From: Clavaria fumosa
Taxonomy: Eukaryota; Basidiomycota; Agaricomycetes; Agaricales; Clavariaceae
NCBI GenBank assembly: GCA_951802425.1
Contig: OX637799.1
Span: forward strand, 434,001-498,000
Reading direction: 5' to 3'
DNA: 64,000 bases
The notes beneath the pieces were generated by a model that saw only the letters and a list, made by a program, of their open reading frames with translations, had not been told where the DNA came from and made no database searches. Below, piece after piece: positions 1 to 10,290 of the stretch (positions are counted from its first letter, which is position 1; the number at the start of each line of letters is the position of its first letter). The translations under genes and the position numbers were made by a program.

Positions 1-1
1 C

Positions 2-252
2 TCGCCGACGGTGAACCGCGGACGGCTGGACGTGTCCGTGCTGGCGGACGACAACAGCGTGCTGCCGGTGCCGAGCCACGTCGTGCTGCACCATCTGAGC
101 ACGAGCGCGATACGGAACGGCATGTTGGCTGTGGCGAGCACGACGCGGTACCGGAAGAAGGTGCGTTGTTCTTCTCTCTCTCTCTCTCTCCAATGTTGTT
201 GGGCTGACTTCTTTGGTAGTACCTTACGACCATTTATTACAAGCCGACATGA
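2..252 (+). CDS. AMPK/SNF1 beta subunit, C-terminal end (partial)
   Basis: This is the last part of an AMP-activated/SNF1 kinase beta-subunit gene (Gal83/Sip family), which scaffolds the alpha and gamma subunits of the energy-sensing kinase. Exon 2-160 encodes a peptide with LPVPSHVVLHHLSTSAIR and ends in TTRYRKK. A 59-nt GTGCGT...TAG intron (161-219) with a GCTGAC branch site follows. Exon 220-252 then encodes YLTTIYYKPT and a TGA stop. The spliced peptide matches the hallmark end of the ASC domain, which folds against the catalytic subunit. The 5' part lies outside the window. It keeps CpG-rich codons, unlike the elements further right, so it is probably an active host gene. Confidence 0.9.
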
Positions 253-1213
253 CCTTTTGACGGCCTGTCCCGTGCTCCTCCCTGCTCTGTTCGCTGCGGA
301 GGGCAGGGAAAGGAGGGGCCGCGCACCAGGCGTCGCTTTGTTTTTTTCCCTAGCTCTGCCTTTGGAGAGGTACATATTGGGTTGACTCTCTCTCTTCTCC
401 CTAGCTCTCGCTCGGCATGGCGAGACGTGTCTTTCCTACGAAACTGCTTAGATTTCTCGTTTTTCTCCGTTCCCTCACCCAATTTTTCCTCTTTCGTTTT
501 TTCACCGCTTTTTCACGTCCTTTTTGCTTTTTGTTCCCTTCCTCTTGTCTTACAACGTCTTACAACGTTCTTACAAGCCAATAAAGACAGCGGCCGGCTT
601 TGTTTCGCTGCCCGATGCGCCTCTTACGGCGCATAACCGCATCACCATGTTGCTGCGAGAAATAGCCGGGGTAGCAAAAAGGGGAAGTGCATGACGCGCG
701 ACAATGGTGGCGCACTGCCTCCGCTGCACTGGCTAACAACCACACACGCTTTGGAACCAACCCACGCATGAGCTTGTTTGACGCACGGGTGGGGGGCTTC
801 TCCCGGGCCTGGGCTCCCGTTCTAGACCGTCACGACTGACAGAGCGAAGCACCTGCACCCCCAGCAAGATCTTGAGTCGGCGGGGCCGGATCTTTGGTAT
901 CTCTGGGCCCATTGCGCTGGGCTGGAAGGGTGTAGCGTCTTGTCGCCGGGGCGGGAGTCACGGTCTCCATCGGCAGAAACAGCTCGGCTAAATGTAGGTA
1001 TAGACAGGTATGGACTGTACTTGTCTATGCTGACAATTTAGCACAGCTGTTTTGCCATCGGGCGGACGTCGGGGGCTCGTCTCGCAGCAATGGGCACGTG
1101 CATGACGACGGTGCGCTGCCTTGAGTCTGCTAGATCGTCTGCGGGGCTGCCCCAGCATTTGTATAAACACCCAGCTTCATCCGCCCGATTTGTTTTTCCC
1201 CCCGCAAACCACA
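253..1213. other. Intergenic region between the AMPK-beta and GH18 genes
   Basis: Starts with the 3' untranslated region of the kinase-subunit gene. It is pyrimidine-rich (TTTTTCCC and CTCTCTCT stretches near 340-540) and then GC-rich. The stretch before 1214 should hold the GH18 promoter; TATAAA occurs at about 1161, some 50 bp before the start codon. No further gene or element was recognised. Confidence 0.5.
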
Positions 1214-2153
1214 ATGCGCAAAACCGCCTCTCTCCTCCTGCTGGGAACCATGCTCTGCCTGCCCTTCTTCGCATCTGCGAGAAGAGTCGCCATAGGGACC
1301 TACAAGGGCTCGCGCTCCCAGGATGAACTGGTAAACGCCAATTGGGATACCTATGATATCGTGATCTACACATCCGTGTGCGTGTGCCGATTGCCCATAG
1401 TTGCCGGTATACGGTGCGCCACGCTGACCCGCATCCTCCCTCGACAGCGGCGTGAACGCAGACGGCACTCTCGCGATACCCACGCAGGGCACGACGCTCG
1501 ATGCCTTCAAGGCCCAAATCATCGATCGCGTCAGTCCCGTCCCCCCTTCCGCATTTTGTTTGCTTTGACGAACACAGGGCTTGGGTGTGTGTGCCCACAG
1601 GCGAGAGTGCCTCCAGCGCACAACTTGAGGGGAATGGTCTCGATCGGCGGGCGGGCAAGCGGCCCGAACTTCGTCCAAGCCGTCCAGCCGCAACGTGTCG
1701 GCCAATTTGTGGCAGCAATCAAGGCGTTGGTGGACCGGTACAACCTGGCCGGAGTCGACATCGAGTGTGTTTCTCGTTCATGCCCCCTTTGGGTTGTGCT
1801 CAATACAGATACAGCTGGCAATACCCTGGGGTAGACATCGGGTCTTGTCAAGCTGGAACACAAGAATTAGAAGATTTTGGCAATTTCATAGTTCAACTCA
1901 AGTCAACCCTGGCCCTACCCACAACGCGAACATCAACATTGCCAACATCAACATTGCGAACATCAACGCCAATGCCAACAACGTCACCAATGCCAACAAC
2001 GTCAGCTCCAACTTCAACAATGTCAATTCCAACTCCAACAACTCCAACAATATCATTCATAACATCGCGAGTGCCAACATTGCCAACATCAGCGCCAACA
2101 AGTTCAGTGCCAACTTTAACAAGTTCAGTGCCAACTTCAACAATGTCAATTCC

Positions 2154-2184
<31 letters not shown>

Positions 2185-3142
2185 CCACTACCATCATCGC
2201 CAACATCAACATTGCCAACACCAAGACCGACTTCAACAATGTCACCTGAGTCTGTGGTGCTGCGTAAACTGGTAACAGTTACTGCTCCACTGAACCTTGG
2301 TTTATGGCGTGGTACAGGGCATGCAAACATTGTAGGAAATAGTGATTACATCAGTGAGTTTCGTGCTGCGTGGTTCTAAGTCGACCATACCTTCTCATAC
2401 CTTCTCCGACTCAGTAATCAAAATGAATGTTGACCCTGACAATGATGAGCTAAGAGCTGTGCCCATTGCACCACTGCCAGTACCATCTTCAGCACCGTCT
2501 TTATGTCTACCATGGTCCATTGACGTGGCTCTATCCCGGTGGACGGCAGTTGGCATTCCTTTGGACAAAATTATTCTTGGGGTTCCTACATCCGGTCGGA
2601 GATATGCTGTAGAGCCACTTATTACAGTCCCCACCGTTACAGATGTCTACTGGGCATCCTACCCACTCCGGACTGGCGAACCAAGAGGAAGTAGAAGTGA
2701 TCCACAAGATGAAGGGGATGCGTGTCGGCCAGCCACTGGCCGTTTCCCGGGCGGAGTCCCGTATCTTGACCTCTTTAATTCTGCTCCGGACTTCCCAGCA
2801 CTGCTGGTTTCGGGTGATGTAGCCACAACAGGGACAAACTATTACTGGGATCTCTGTACGCAGACCGTAAGTCTTGCGGGTTTTGTCTGAGATGCTTGCT
2901 GATGGACCCTTCCAACTCCAGCCACTTTTGTATTTATCCGCACTAAAGCAGTTGGTAATGTTTGACAATCCCAAGTCTTTTGGTGTGTTTCCCCCCTCCA
3001 GTTTATTATTCACATTCCTAAAATAGACACAGCGGCCAAGGGACATTTTGTAGCAACCGGCTATGCAGGCTTTGCAGTCTTGGATGCTCAGGATGACCGT
3101 CAGGGAGAGCTTGCCCAAGCCATTGCCCAAGCCAGTGGATAG
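1214..3142 (+). CDS. GH18 chitinase-like secreted protein, 7 exons
   Basis: A glycoside hydrolase family 18 protein; the family cleaves chitin in the cell wall or medium. Exons consistent in phase are 1214-1377, 1448-1529, 1601-1764, 1809-2353, 2415-2866, 2922-2982 and 3027-3142. A signal peptide is evident (MRKTASLLLLGTMLCLPFFA). Family segments include GMVSIGG, YNLAGVDIE, SDYIIKMNVDP, GIPLDKIILGVP and GYAGFAVLDAQ. The active-site motif normally reads DGxDxDWEYP, but here it reads AGVDIEYSWQYPG, so the acid Glu appears replaced by Gln and the Asp ladder is degraded. Exon 4 carries about 105 residues of Thr/Ser/Pro-rich repeat inside the barrel. It may be a non-catalytic chitin-binding homologue; the exon model is by eye. 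Confidence 0.8.
1915..2245 (+). repeat. In-frame Thr/Ser/Pro-coding minisatellite inside the GH18 gene
   Basis: Degenerate short repeats built on variants of CCAACATCAACATTG and CCAACTTCAACAATGTC, with a (CAA)n run at about 2155-2182. In the GH18 frame they encode mucin-like TSTLPTSTLRTSTPMPTT-type sequence with no stop. In another frame the same DNA encodes Asn-rich peptide. No splice pair that would remove it was obvious. Confidence 0.85.
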
Positions 3143-3651
3143 ATATGGGATGCTCCAGGAGACATCAGGGAAAACATAATTTCACAGTAGCTGTCAGTGT
3201 AAAGATATTGTCACATTGAGGCTATATAAACCAATGTCATTTTGTGATTTCCATGGTAGGGCTTATAGATATTCAGACAACAACAAAGTGCATGGTAGTC
3301 AATATAGCATTCAGGCCAACACTGTAGCACTAGTAGATTTTATAGAATTTATGGTTTGAGTTGGTTTGTGGGGCACCTGTCATAAAGGGGGATGTTGTCA
3401 AGGGGACTAAGGGGCATGCTTGACAAAGGAGGGATTCCTGGTGTATAGTCCGTAATCCAATGGGGTATCCAGCCCCATTGTTGCTACCTAAATACACATG
3501 TCCCAAGGCAGTGCTACAAGGCAGTGCTACTAGGATGTTACAAATTGTACAGGTTTGATAAGAATCCATCAATCAGATATGCTATCCATCAGATGATCAT
3601 CACTCAGCAGCTTTGATTCTAACACTCCCCCAGAAGCCTAGAGTGACTAGA
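3143..3651. other. GH18 downstream region
   Basis: AT-rich, presumably 3' untranslated region and spacer up to the Ty3 relic. Only short open frames; nothing recognised. Confidence 0.4.
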
Positions 3652-4180
3652 TGGAGGATGCTGGCAGAAAAACTTGATGCCCAGCAGAGACAATTTGACA
3701 GGATAGTCATGGAACAAAACCTGCAACCTACTGCGACCCCTACATGACATGCTGCAACCTACCATGACCTGCTGCAACCTTTCTGCAACCTGCTGTGACC
3801 CTCTCACACCCTCTGGATGTGGCCATGGGCCAAGGATGGGCCCCTGCTGCCAAGAGACATTGTTTCCAATGCCACCAGACTGGCCATGCTGTCTGATTCT
3901 GCCCCCTGCCCAATATGTGTCTGCAGGTCCCAAGGGCCCAAACCCATGCAGTGTCAGGTGCCCCCCAAATGGTGGAGGAATATGAGAAAGAGCTTGCATG
4001 GCTCTGAGCCTGCCTGGAGCTGTATGAGAGAAAGAGGAGGGCTCCTGCTGGGGAGAAGAACTGTGCCAGCCCCCTTTCCATCCCTGTGCCTGCTGCAAGT
4101 ATACCCTGATATACTATCTTGCAGCAGAGACATACCCGAATCAGGGCTGAGGTGAAGGAGGAAGTGAGACCGGCAGAGTG
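3652..4180 (+). pseudogene. gag remnant (linker and zinc-knuckle region) of copy A
   Basis: Matches the element C gag from its LAERLDAQQRRLDG segment onward; here LAEKLDAQQRQFD is seen at about 3660. It continues through a Thr/Pro-type linker whose DNA has decayed into CTGCAACCT-type repeats, a knuckle segment near 3860-3900, and the QRRHTRIGAEVKEEV segment (here HTRIRAEVKEEVRPAE) at 4128-4175. It is frameshifted and carries stops. The N-terminal two-fifths of gag is missing. Confidence 0.75.
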
Positions 4181-5583
4181 CCAGACACCCATTTTTCCAA
4201 CTCTGGCCCTACCCCTGATTGGCCCAGCTGCTACCCTTTGGTTTTTAGTGAAGCAAAGTGGGATGAGCTTCCCCACTCTCAACCAGACTTTGATATTAAG
4301 ATTGAGTTCAAGAAGGACCCTGAGCACCTCTCCTCCAAGCTATATTCTTTGACATGAGATGAGTTGGTAGAGATGAACTGTTGGGTGGATGAGCAGCTGG
4401 CCTCTGGATGAATCTGACCTTCAAAATCCCCATATGCAAGTCCCTTCTTCTTCAAACATGAGAAGGACAAGCTGCGGCTGATCATTGAATATTCAAGGCT
4501 GAACTTGCACTTGATCAAGGACAAGTACCCTCTTCCCTGCATCCAAGACACAGTGGATGTACTCAAGGGGGCAAATATCTATTCTAAGATTGGTGTGAAG
4601 GGAGGTTTTCCATTGATGAAGATTTGTCCTGAGCACCAGCATCATTGTGCCTTCCTTACACCTTGTGGACTCTTTGAACCTGTAGTTATGTGGTTCGGAC
4701 TACAGAATGCCCCTGCCACCTTCCAATGCTTCATGAATCACATGTTGAGGGAGGAGATTGTGGGAGGACATGTCAGGGCCTATGTGGACAATGTCATTGT
4801 GTTTGCAGAGGATTTGGCTACACACCAGTATTGGATGGATCAGGTCTTGAGGAAATTTGGAGAGAATGGGTTGTGTCTCAAACTCAGTAAATGTGAGTTT
4901 GAGAAGAGTGAGATCATCTTCCTGGGGATGAAGATCTCTCACAACTGACTAGAGCATGACCCAGCCAAGGGTGTGGCAGTCCAAGATTGGCCACATCCTA
5001 GGAATGTGAAGGATGTCCAGAAGTTCAAAGATTCAGTGGGATGCTGAACTACCTCCATCAGCACATCCTGAACCTTTCTGCCTGGGCAAAGCCACTCTTC
5101 CAGCTGACTGGGAAGGTTCCATGGAAATGGGAGGAGGAGGAGGAAGCAGCCTTTTGAGATCTTCACTTGGCACTTGTATTGGCCCTGGTCTTAGCTCTGC
5201 CACAAGACAAAGGGAGATGGAAGGTAGAGACAGATGCAAGTAACTTGGCAACTGGCAGAGTCCTTTCGCAGCAGCAGATGGATGGGACCTGGAGAGTCAT
5301 GGACTACATCTCCAAGGCCCTCACTGCAGCTGAGAAGAACTATGATGTGTATGACAAAGAGTTCTTGGCCATGGTTCAGGCACTTTGCGAGTGGTGGGCA
5401 TACCTCATTGGAGCAGATGAGATGATTGAGATTTGGATGGACTATGCAAACCTCCAGTACTTCTGGAAGCCCCAGAAGTTGAAGCCAAGGCAGGTCCAAT
5501 GGGTTGGGGAGCTCCAGTGTTTCGACTTTGAGATAAAGTATCAAACTGGAAAGTCAAACACAAAGGCTGATGCACTCTCATGA
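4181..5583 (+). pseudogene. Reverse transcriptase-RNase H remnant of copy A
   Basis: RT segments are at 4505-4948 (LIKDKYPLPCIQDTVDVL, WFGLQNAPATFQ) and an RNase H domain is at 5167-5583 (VETDASNLATGRVLSQQQ, YDVYDKEFLAMVQAL). The RT active-site YxDD reads YVDN (AYVDNVIVFAED), so a catalytic Asp is lost. There are in-frame stops and frameshifts, for example just after KISHN at 4946-4948 and around 5030-5160. Element C still has YVDD at this position. Confidence 0.8.
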
Positions 5584-6060
5584 AGGCCAGACTATGGAGA
5601 GATGGTGGAGGAAGATGCACCAGTGCAGGTATTCCCAGAGGCTGAGATCCCAGACATTGTTCACATTGGAAATGGAGATGCTACTCCAGAAAAATAGTGC
5701 AGCACACTTGCAGAAACCTGAGGAGCTTGATGATGAGTGGACACAAGATCATGCTGGACTCTGGCAAAAGGGGACACTTACTTGGGTCCCCCTGGGAGCT
5801 TGTGAGGCTGTCCTTGAATTTGAGCATGACCTCCCTGCTGCTGGACACCCTGGGCCCCAGAAGTTGAGAGCAGCACTAGTGAAGGGTTATTGGTGGCCAG
5901 ACATGGTGAAAGATGCAGATCAGTATGCCCAGGGGTGTGAGACATGCCAGTGGACAAAGCCTGACCATACCAAGCAGGCTGTCCCACTCCACCCCCACCC
6001 TGTTCCCAATGGAGTGTTTCATGACCATGGAGTCCCTCACAAGGTCATGAGGTCAAGCCC
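5584..6060 (+). pseudogene. Integrase N-terminal remnant of copy A
   Basis: Encodes the HHCC-type region: HPGPQKLRAALVKGYWWP and AQGCETCQWTKPD. It stops abruptly after HPHPVPNG at 6012. A deletion joins it to a short FHDHGVPHKV piece (6013-6050) that belongs more than 100 codons further on. After that the sequence turns into the opposite orientation. Confidence 0.75.
5817..6012 (+). repeat. Inverted repeat, left arm (196 bp)
   Basis: By eye it pairs perfectly with 6156-6351 on the opposite strand, with weaker matching continuing outward to about 5797. It consists of integrase zinc-domain coding sequence. The two arms share every CpG-decay change. Confidence 0.9.
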
Positions 6061-6155
6061 AATCACTTCAAGCAGTGTCCATTTCATGAACTTGTTGATG
6101 ATGACAAGGATGGCATTATGTCCATGGGAGAGGGGGTGAGATCACCAACCAGGGG

Positions 6156-6351
6156 CCATTGGGAACAGGGTGGGGGTGGAGTGGGACAGCCTGCTTGGTA
6201 TGGTCAGGCTTTGTCCACTGGCATGTCTCACACCCCTGGGCATACTGATCTGCATCTTTCACCATGTCTGGCCACCAATAACCCTTCACTAGTGCTGCTC
6301 TCAACTTCTGGGGCCCAGGGTGTCCAGCAGCAGGGAGGTCATGCTCAAATT
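6156..6351 (-). repeat. Inverted repeat, right arm (196 bp)
   Basis: Exact reverse complement of 5817-6012, separated by a 143-bp loop. Read on the minus strand it encodes the same RAALVKGYWWPDMVKDADQ peptide. Confidence 0.9.
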
Positions 6352-6371
6352 TGAGGACAGCCTCCCAAGCG

Positions 6372-7938
6372 GGTTGGAGGAAAATGTTGCAGGCCCCAGT
6401 GAAATGAGGGGTGAAGTCATGGGCGGGGCTGGCCCATTGCCTGCAGAGTTCCTGAAGTTATGGAAGAAGATCGGGTCAGCAAAGGAGAACAAAGACTGGA
6501 ACAAGGTAGAGTGTGAGGTGCATAGCGATAGTTCTTGTTCCACTTGTTTTTATTCCTAATTGCTGAACCACAGGATTGCAACAACTGCATCACAAAGAGC
6601 TGACAGTGTGAGCGCAGCACTGCCGGAAAATGTCATCAGTGCGCTGAAGACCACGGAAAATGTTCGTGGGTGCAAGATTTTTGTTGGTGGCGTGTCAAGG
6701 CCCAGCTTGGGTGGGACAACGTGCGGGTGGACGAGGCGTTGCGGTGCGTGGAGGGATCGGCGATGGCGGCTGCAAATACGCCAGTGGTCACGAGTCGAGT
6801 GGGGCCCAAGTACCCCATGTTACCGATTCCGGAGACTCTGACGAGGGCCGGGCACAGAAAACGGATGAGGGCGAGGTCACGGTCGCCAACACAGGGTCCA
6901 TTGACAAAAAGGTGAGTTGTGAAACCGGTGTCATTGAAGGAGTTGGTGGAGGGAAAGCAAAAGGTCACGGGGGCCTTGGTCCCAAGAGGCAACCTCGAAA
7001 GGGAGCTTGCGATGCTCCAGCAACAAGTTGCAGAGCCCACACAGAAGACTTTGTGGGTGCCAAAGTCCACAAGGGAGGTGGAATTGGAGGTGGAATTGGC
7101 AGGAGTGAGGCGCGAGTTGGAGGAGGCGTGGAAAAGCACGAAAGGTGAGTTTTTGAATTTTCTTTACATCCTGCAATTTTACTGAACTTGCGAGTCTGTA
7201 GGAAAGAGCAAGGAAGTGGAAGGGGCGCAGGGGAAATCGTCGAAGGTGCCAGTGTCCGAAATTGTGGATGTGGAAGTCGCGGAACTGATGGCGCGGGCTG
7301 AGGGAGCAGAGAGGGAGTTTGAGGCACTCCATGGGGAGTGGGAAGGTAAGTAATTGTTTGGTTTTTACTGCGTTACAAGCTAATTTCTCTCTTTATTCAG
7401 ACCATGAGGCCAAGTTGAGAGAGGCATGCCACGAGTTGAGGGAGATGAAGAAGGAGAGGGAGGGTGAGTCCAGATTCTGCAAGTATGGAGTGAGCTAATT
7501 TCGCCCACAGGATGGTCGGGGATACTGGAAAAAACCCGTGACAAATTTGATGAGGTGAAGGGGATCATGGTGATGGCGAAGAAGGAAGGTGCCGGTAAGT
7601 TGCGATCTCACCTCGCAAGGTTCCAACTGACTTTCCTGTTCATTTAGATCAAAAGGTTGAACTGGAAGAAGTCCGGCATAGGCTGGCGGAGGCTGAAGAG
7701 TCGGAGCACAGTAAGTTCCACAGTCACAAGTATAAAATAGACTAATCCATGTTTCGTAGGACTGTTCACGACTATAGAAGAGATGGGAAGGGAGTTGTCG
7801 GCGTCAAGAGAACAGGAAAAGGGTAAGTCATCGCAGATTTCGTATTCTTGATGATGGGCTGACAGTTTGTTTCTAGAATTGCGCAGTAGGTGCGCGACGA
7901 TGGTCGGCAAGCTCTGCGAGGCTCGATTTCGAGGATGA
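6372..7938 (+). CDS. Cys-rich and coiled-coil protein, intron-rich, 5' end missing
   Basis: Function not recognised. A first exon (LPAEFLKLWKKIGSAKENKDWNK, to 6505) joins by a GTAGAG...CAG intron to an exon starting at about 6611. That exon has spaced cysteines (CERSTAGKCHQCAEDHGKC) resembling the Zn-cluster-like proteins common in mushroom genomes. Short coiled-coil exons follow, separated by about 50-nt GTGAGT/GTAAGT...AG introns starting near 7145, 7346, 7465, 7595, 7711 and 7823. They encode heptad-like Glu/Lys/Leu sequence such as VELEVELAGVRRELEEAW. Stop at 7936-7938. CpGs are intact, unlike neighbouring elements. The 5' end abuts the Ty3 relic with no clear start codon, so it is probably truncated. 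Confidence 0.55.
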
Positions 7939-7950
7939 CGAGGCCTCAAA

Positions 7951-8214
7951 ATGGTTTTCTTCACCTATGAAGATCTCTTGCTGAAATCACCGCAAGAGCT
8001 CCTGCCATGGGTGGAGAAATGGGTGGAGCAGGAGCAGTGTTGCATGCGGAGGGAGCTATTGGATCTCCTGAGGGTGGACCAATGGGGTGTGGAACTGAAG
8101 GGTCCCGAGGCTGGAGAGGAGGAGAAGGCAGGAGAGGAGGAAAAAGTCATGAGTGTGGAAGATGGAGAAGGGGCAGAAGGGTCACAAAAGGGGAAGGAAA
8201 AAGTTCACAACTAG
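7951..8214 (+). CDS. Short acidic ORF, possible last exon of the coiled-coil gene
   Basis: 87 codons: MVFFTYEDLLLKSPQELLPW, then a Glu/Lys/Gly-rich tail ending in KGKEKVHN. It begins 12 bp after the stop of the preceding gene, in another frame. It could be a 3' exon reached by a splice not identified here, or a separate small gene. No domain recognised. Confidence 0.35.
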   Translation: MVFFTYEDLLLKSPQELLPWVEKWVEQEQCCMRRELLDLLRVDQWGVELKGPEAGEEEKAGEEEKVMSVEDGEGAEGSQKGKEKVHN

Positions 8215-8312
8215 TAGATAGTAAATTTTTCTTTGTTTTTTGATTATTGCGTATATATTCTGTGAATTCTGAAGTGAGAAAGTGAAGAAAAATGAAAGGG
8301 GGGCGAGGAAAT

Positions 8313-9866
8313 TCATTGAGTTGCACGAGTTGCACGTGGTTTTTCTGGGTAGGTCGCGTGGAAGTCTTCGAGGAGTTCCTTCGACCCAGAAAGTGATTCG
8401 ATGGGTTCCCAGGTGTTGTCCTCGGGTCCATAACCTTCCCAATGTATGAGGTAAAGCACTTTCCTACCCCTCCTTCGAGAATCTAGTATGTCGGCGACTT
8501 CGTAGTGTTGTTTGCTGTCGATCTCGATAGGGGGCGGGGGTTGCTGTTGTTGCTGGGGGAAGGCGTCGTCGTAGACCTTTTCGAGTAATGAAACATGGAA
8601 GACATTGTGAATTCCTTGCATTGATTTTGGAAGCTGGAGGTGATAGGCATGAGTCGAGACTTTTGCGAGTATAGAGAAAGGTCTGGCTCGTTTCGAATCC
8701 AGTTTCTTCATCGGTCTCTTCATCTTCACATTTCGCAAGTCTAACCACACTTTTGTCCCTTCCTTCCAATCTGGTGTAACCTCTCTCTTTCTGTCCACGA
8801 AGTGCGAGTAGGCCTCATTTGCGACCTTGAGTTGATCTTGTAGGTGCTGATGGAGTGTCTTGAGATTGGTTGCGACCATGTGGGCCTCGTGCGTGGGTAT
8901 GTCCTTGAGAGAAATCATGAGTTGGGGGTTGTATCCCTTATTCGCGAAGAATGGGGAGATGCCAGTCACGCTGTGGGGAGTATTGTTGTATACGAACTTG
9001 GCGAGTGGGAGTTGGTAGATCCAGTTGTCCTGCTGGTAGTTTGTATAGATTCGAATGTATTGCTCCAATATTTGATTGACCTGTTTGGTTTGTCTGTCAG
9101 TCTTGGGATGGTAGGCTGTGGAAAGATTTGAAGTAATATCCAAAGCCTGACATAACGAAGACCAAAACTTAGAAATGAATAATCTTCCTCTGTCTAACAC
9201 TATGTCTGCAGGTAGCCCATGCTTTGAGAAGATGTGGGTGACAAAATGCTGGGCTAATTCCTTTGCAGTGTCAGTAGTATTCGTGGAGATGAAGATTGCT
9301 TGTTTCATAAGTCGACAGACGACAACGAGAATCGAGTCAAAGGTCGTGGAGAGAGGGAGGGCTTCGATATGGTCCCTCGAAATTGAAGACCAAGGTCGCT
9401 CGCCTATGGGCAAGGGCTTGAGGAGTCTGTAGGGTTTGTGTCGGACAGGTTTTGCCCTTGTGCAGGTGTGACAACCACAGACATAGATGGTTATGTCCTT
9501 CCGGAGTCCTGGCCAGAAGAACAACCTATTTATTAGTTGAGTTGTCTTCCTTATACCTGGATGTCCTTGTAGTTTGTGGTTGTGGTTGGAGCATAGGATA
9601 TCAAATCGGAGGGAGTCATGGTCGGGGACATATATTTTACCATTACGAAGTAGTAGTGAGCCGTTGGGTGAGAGCGAGAACGCCTTGTCATGACCTTGAG
9701 AAGTGCCCTGTGATTTCTTTGAGAAGTAGGAGTCATGAGGGGCGTGTCGAATTCGCGAAATCAGGGCTTCTTCATTGAGGATGACGGCTGCTCGAAGTAA
9801 TTCTGGTGGTATCGCGACCTTGTTGTTTTGTGCGTTGGTCACAGGTTGGTTGGATTTCTTTGGGTA
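8313..9866 (-). pseudogene. Integrase with C-terminal chromodomain (element B)
   Basis: About 510 codons open. The zinc-binding region is HPGIRKTTQLINRLFFWPG with CGCHTC. The catalytic core has DHIEALP and VLDRGRLF. The third acidic position should read DGQTERVNQ but reads DRQTKQVNQ, so the catalytic Glu is Lys. The three changes around it are each consistent with CpG to CpA. The C-terminus has the GPF-like region (RARPFSILAKV), FHVSLL, a poly-Gln/Pro stretch and a chromodomain (YLIHWEGYGPEDNTWEP). Chromodomains direct integration to modified chromatin. The enzyme is predicted inactive. Confidence 0.85.
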
Positions 9867-10290
9867 GACGTCAGGTCATTGTGTGAGGGCATCTGGCTTC
9901 GTGCCTAGCTTTCCTGCTTGATAATGAATAATATAATCGAAACTGGAAAGGTACTCTGCCCAGCGGGCTTGTCGGCAGCTGAGTTGCTTCATGGTGGTAA
10001 AATATCACAGGTTGTTGTGGTCTGAAAAGACCTGAATTTGGTATTGTGTGCCTTCGAGGTATGCTCTCCATTGCTTGAATGTGTCGTGTATCGTGAGGAG
10101 CTCTTTGTCATAAATGTTGTAGTTGAGCTCTGCGGCGATCATCGTACATGCGTGGAAGGCAATAGGACGTAGCTCGTTAGTCGCAGGATTGGTTTGGGAG
10201 AGAATGGCCACTATTGCATAGTGTTGGGCTTGTGACAGCAAAACCCCTTTGGTGTGCAAGGGTAGAGCGAAGGGTCTGTTCAGTTTCTAA
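9867..10290 (-). pseudogene. RNase H domain, C-terminal part (element B)
   Basis: Encodes QHYAIVAILSQTNP, LNYNIYDKELLTIHDTFKQW and FSDHNNL, then TGA, then [20 protein letters not shown] and [13 protein letters not shown], then TGA. This is the Ty3 RNase H and the link to integrase. Both stops fit CGA to TGA (the family reads NNLRYF and RRPD). The upstream half lies beyond the insertion, at about 12010-12120. Confidence 0.75.

Larger units (their letters stand above)
3652..6371 (+). mobile_element. Ty3/Gypsy chromovirus relic (copy A), CpG-depleted, no LTRs seen
   Basis: A broken copy of the same family as element C at 42.4-54.8 kb. It begins inside gag and runs through reverse transcriptase and RNase H into the integrase, which then folds back into an inverted copy. 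Wherever element C has CG this copy usually has TG or CA; for example, a pol stretch reads GATCATGCTGGACTCTGG here where C has the same with CGTG. No LTR, protease or chromodomain part was found. The gag tail (to about 4175) runs directly into the post-protease segment, so the protease region is deleted. Confidence 0.85.

Noticed and set aside
1893..2330. Val/Gly-rich minus-strand and Asn-rich plus-strand ORFs
   Set aside because: Shadows of the minisatellite inside the GH18 gene; the Thr/Ser/Pro frame is the one continuous with the enzyme.
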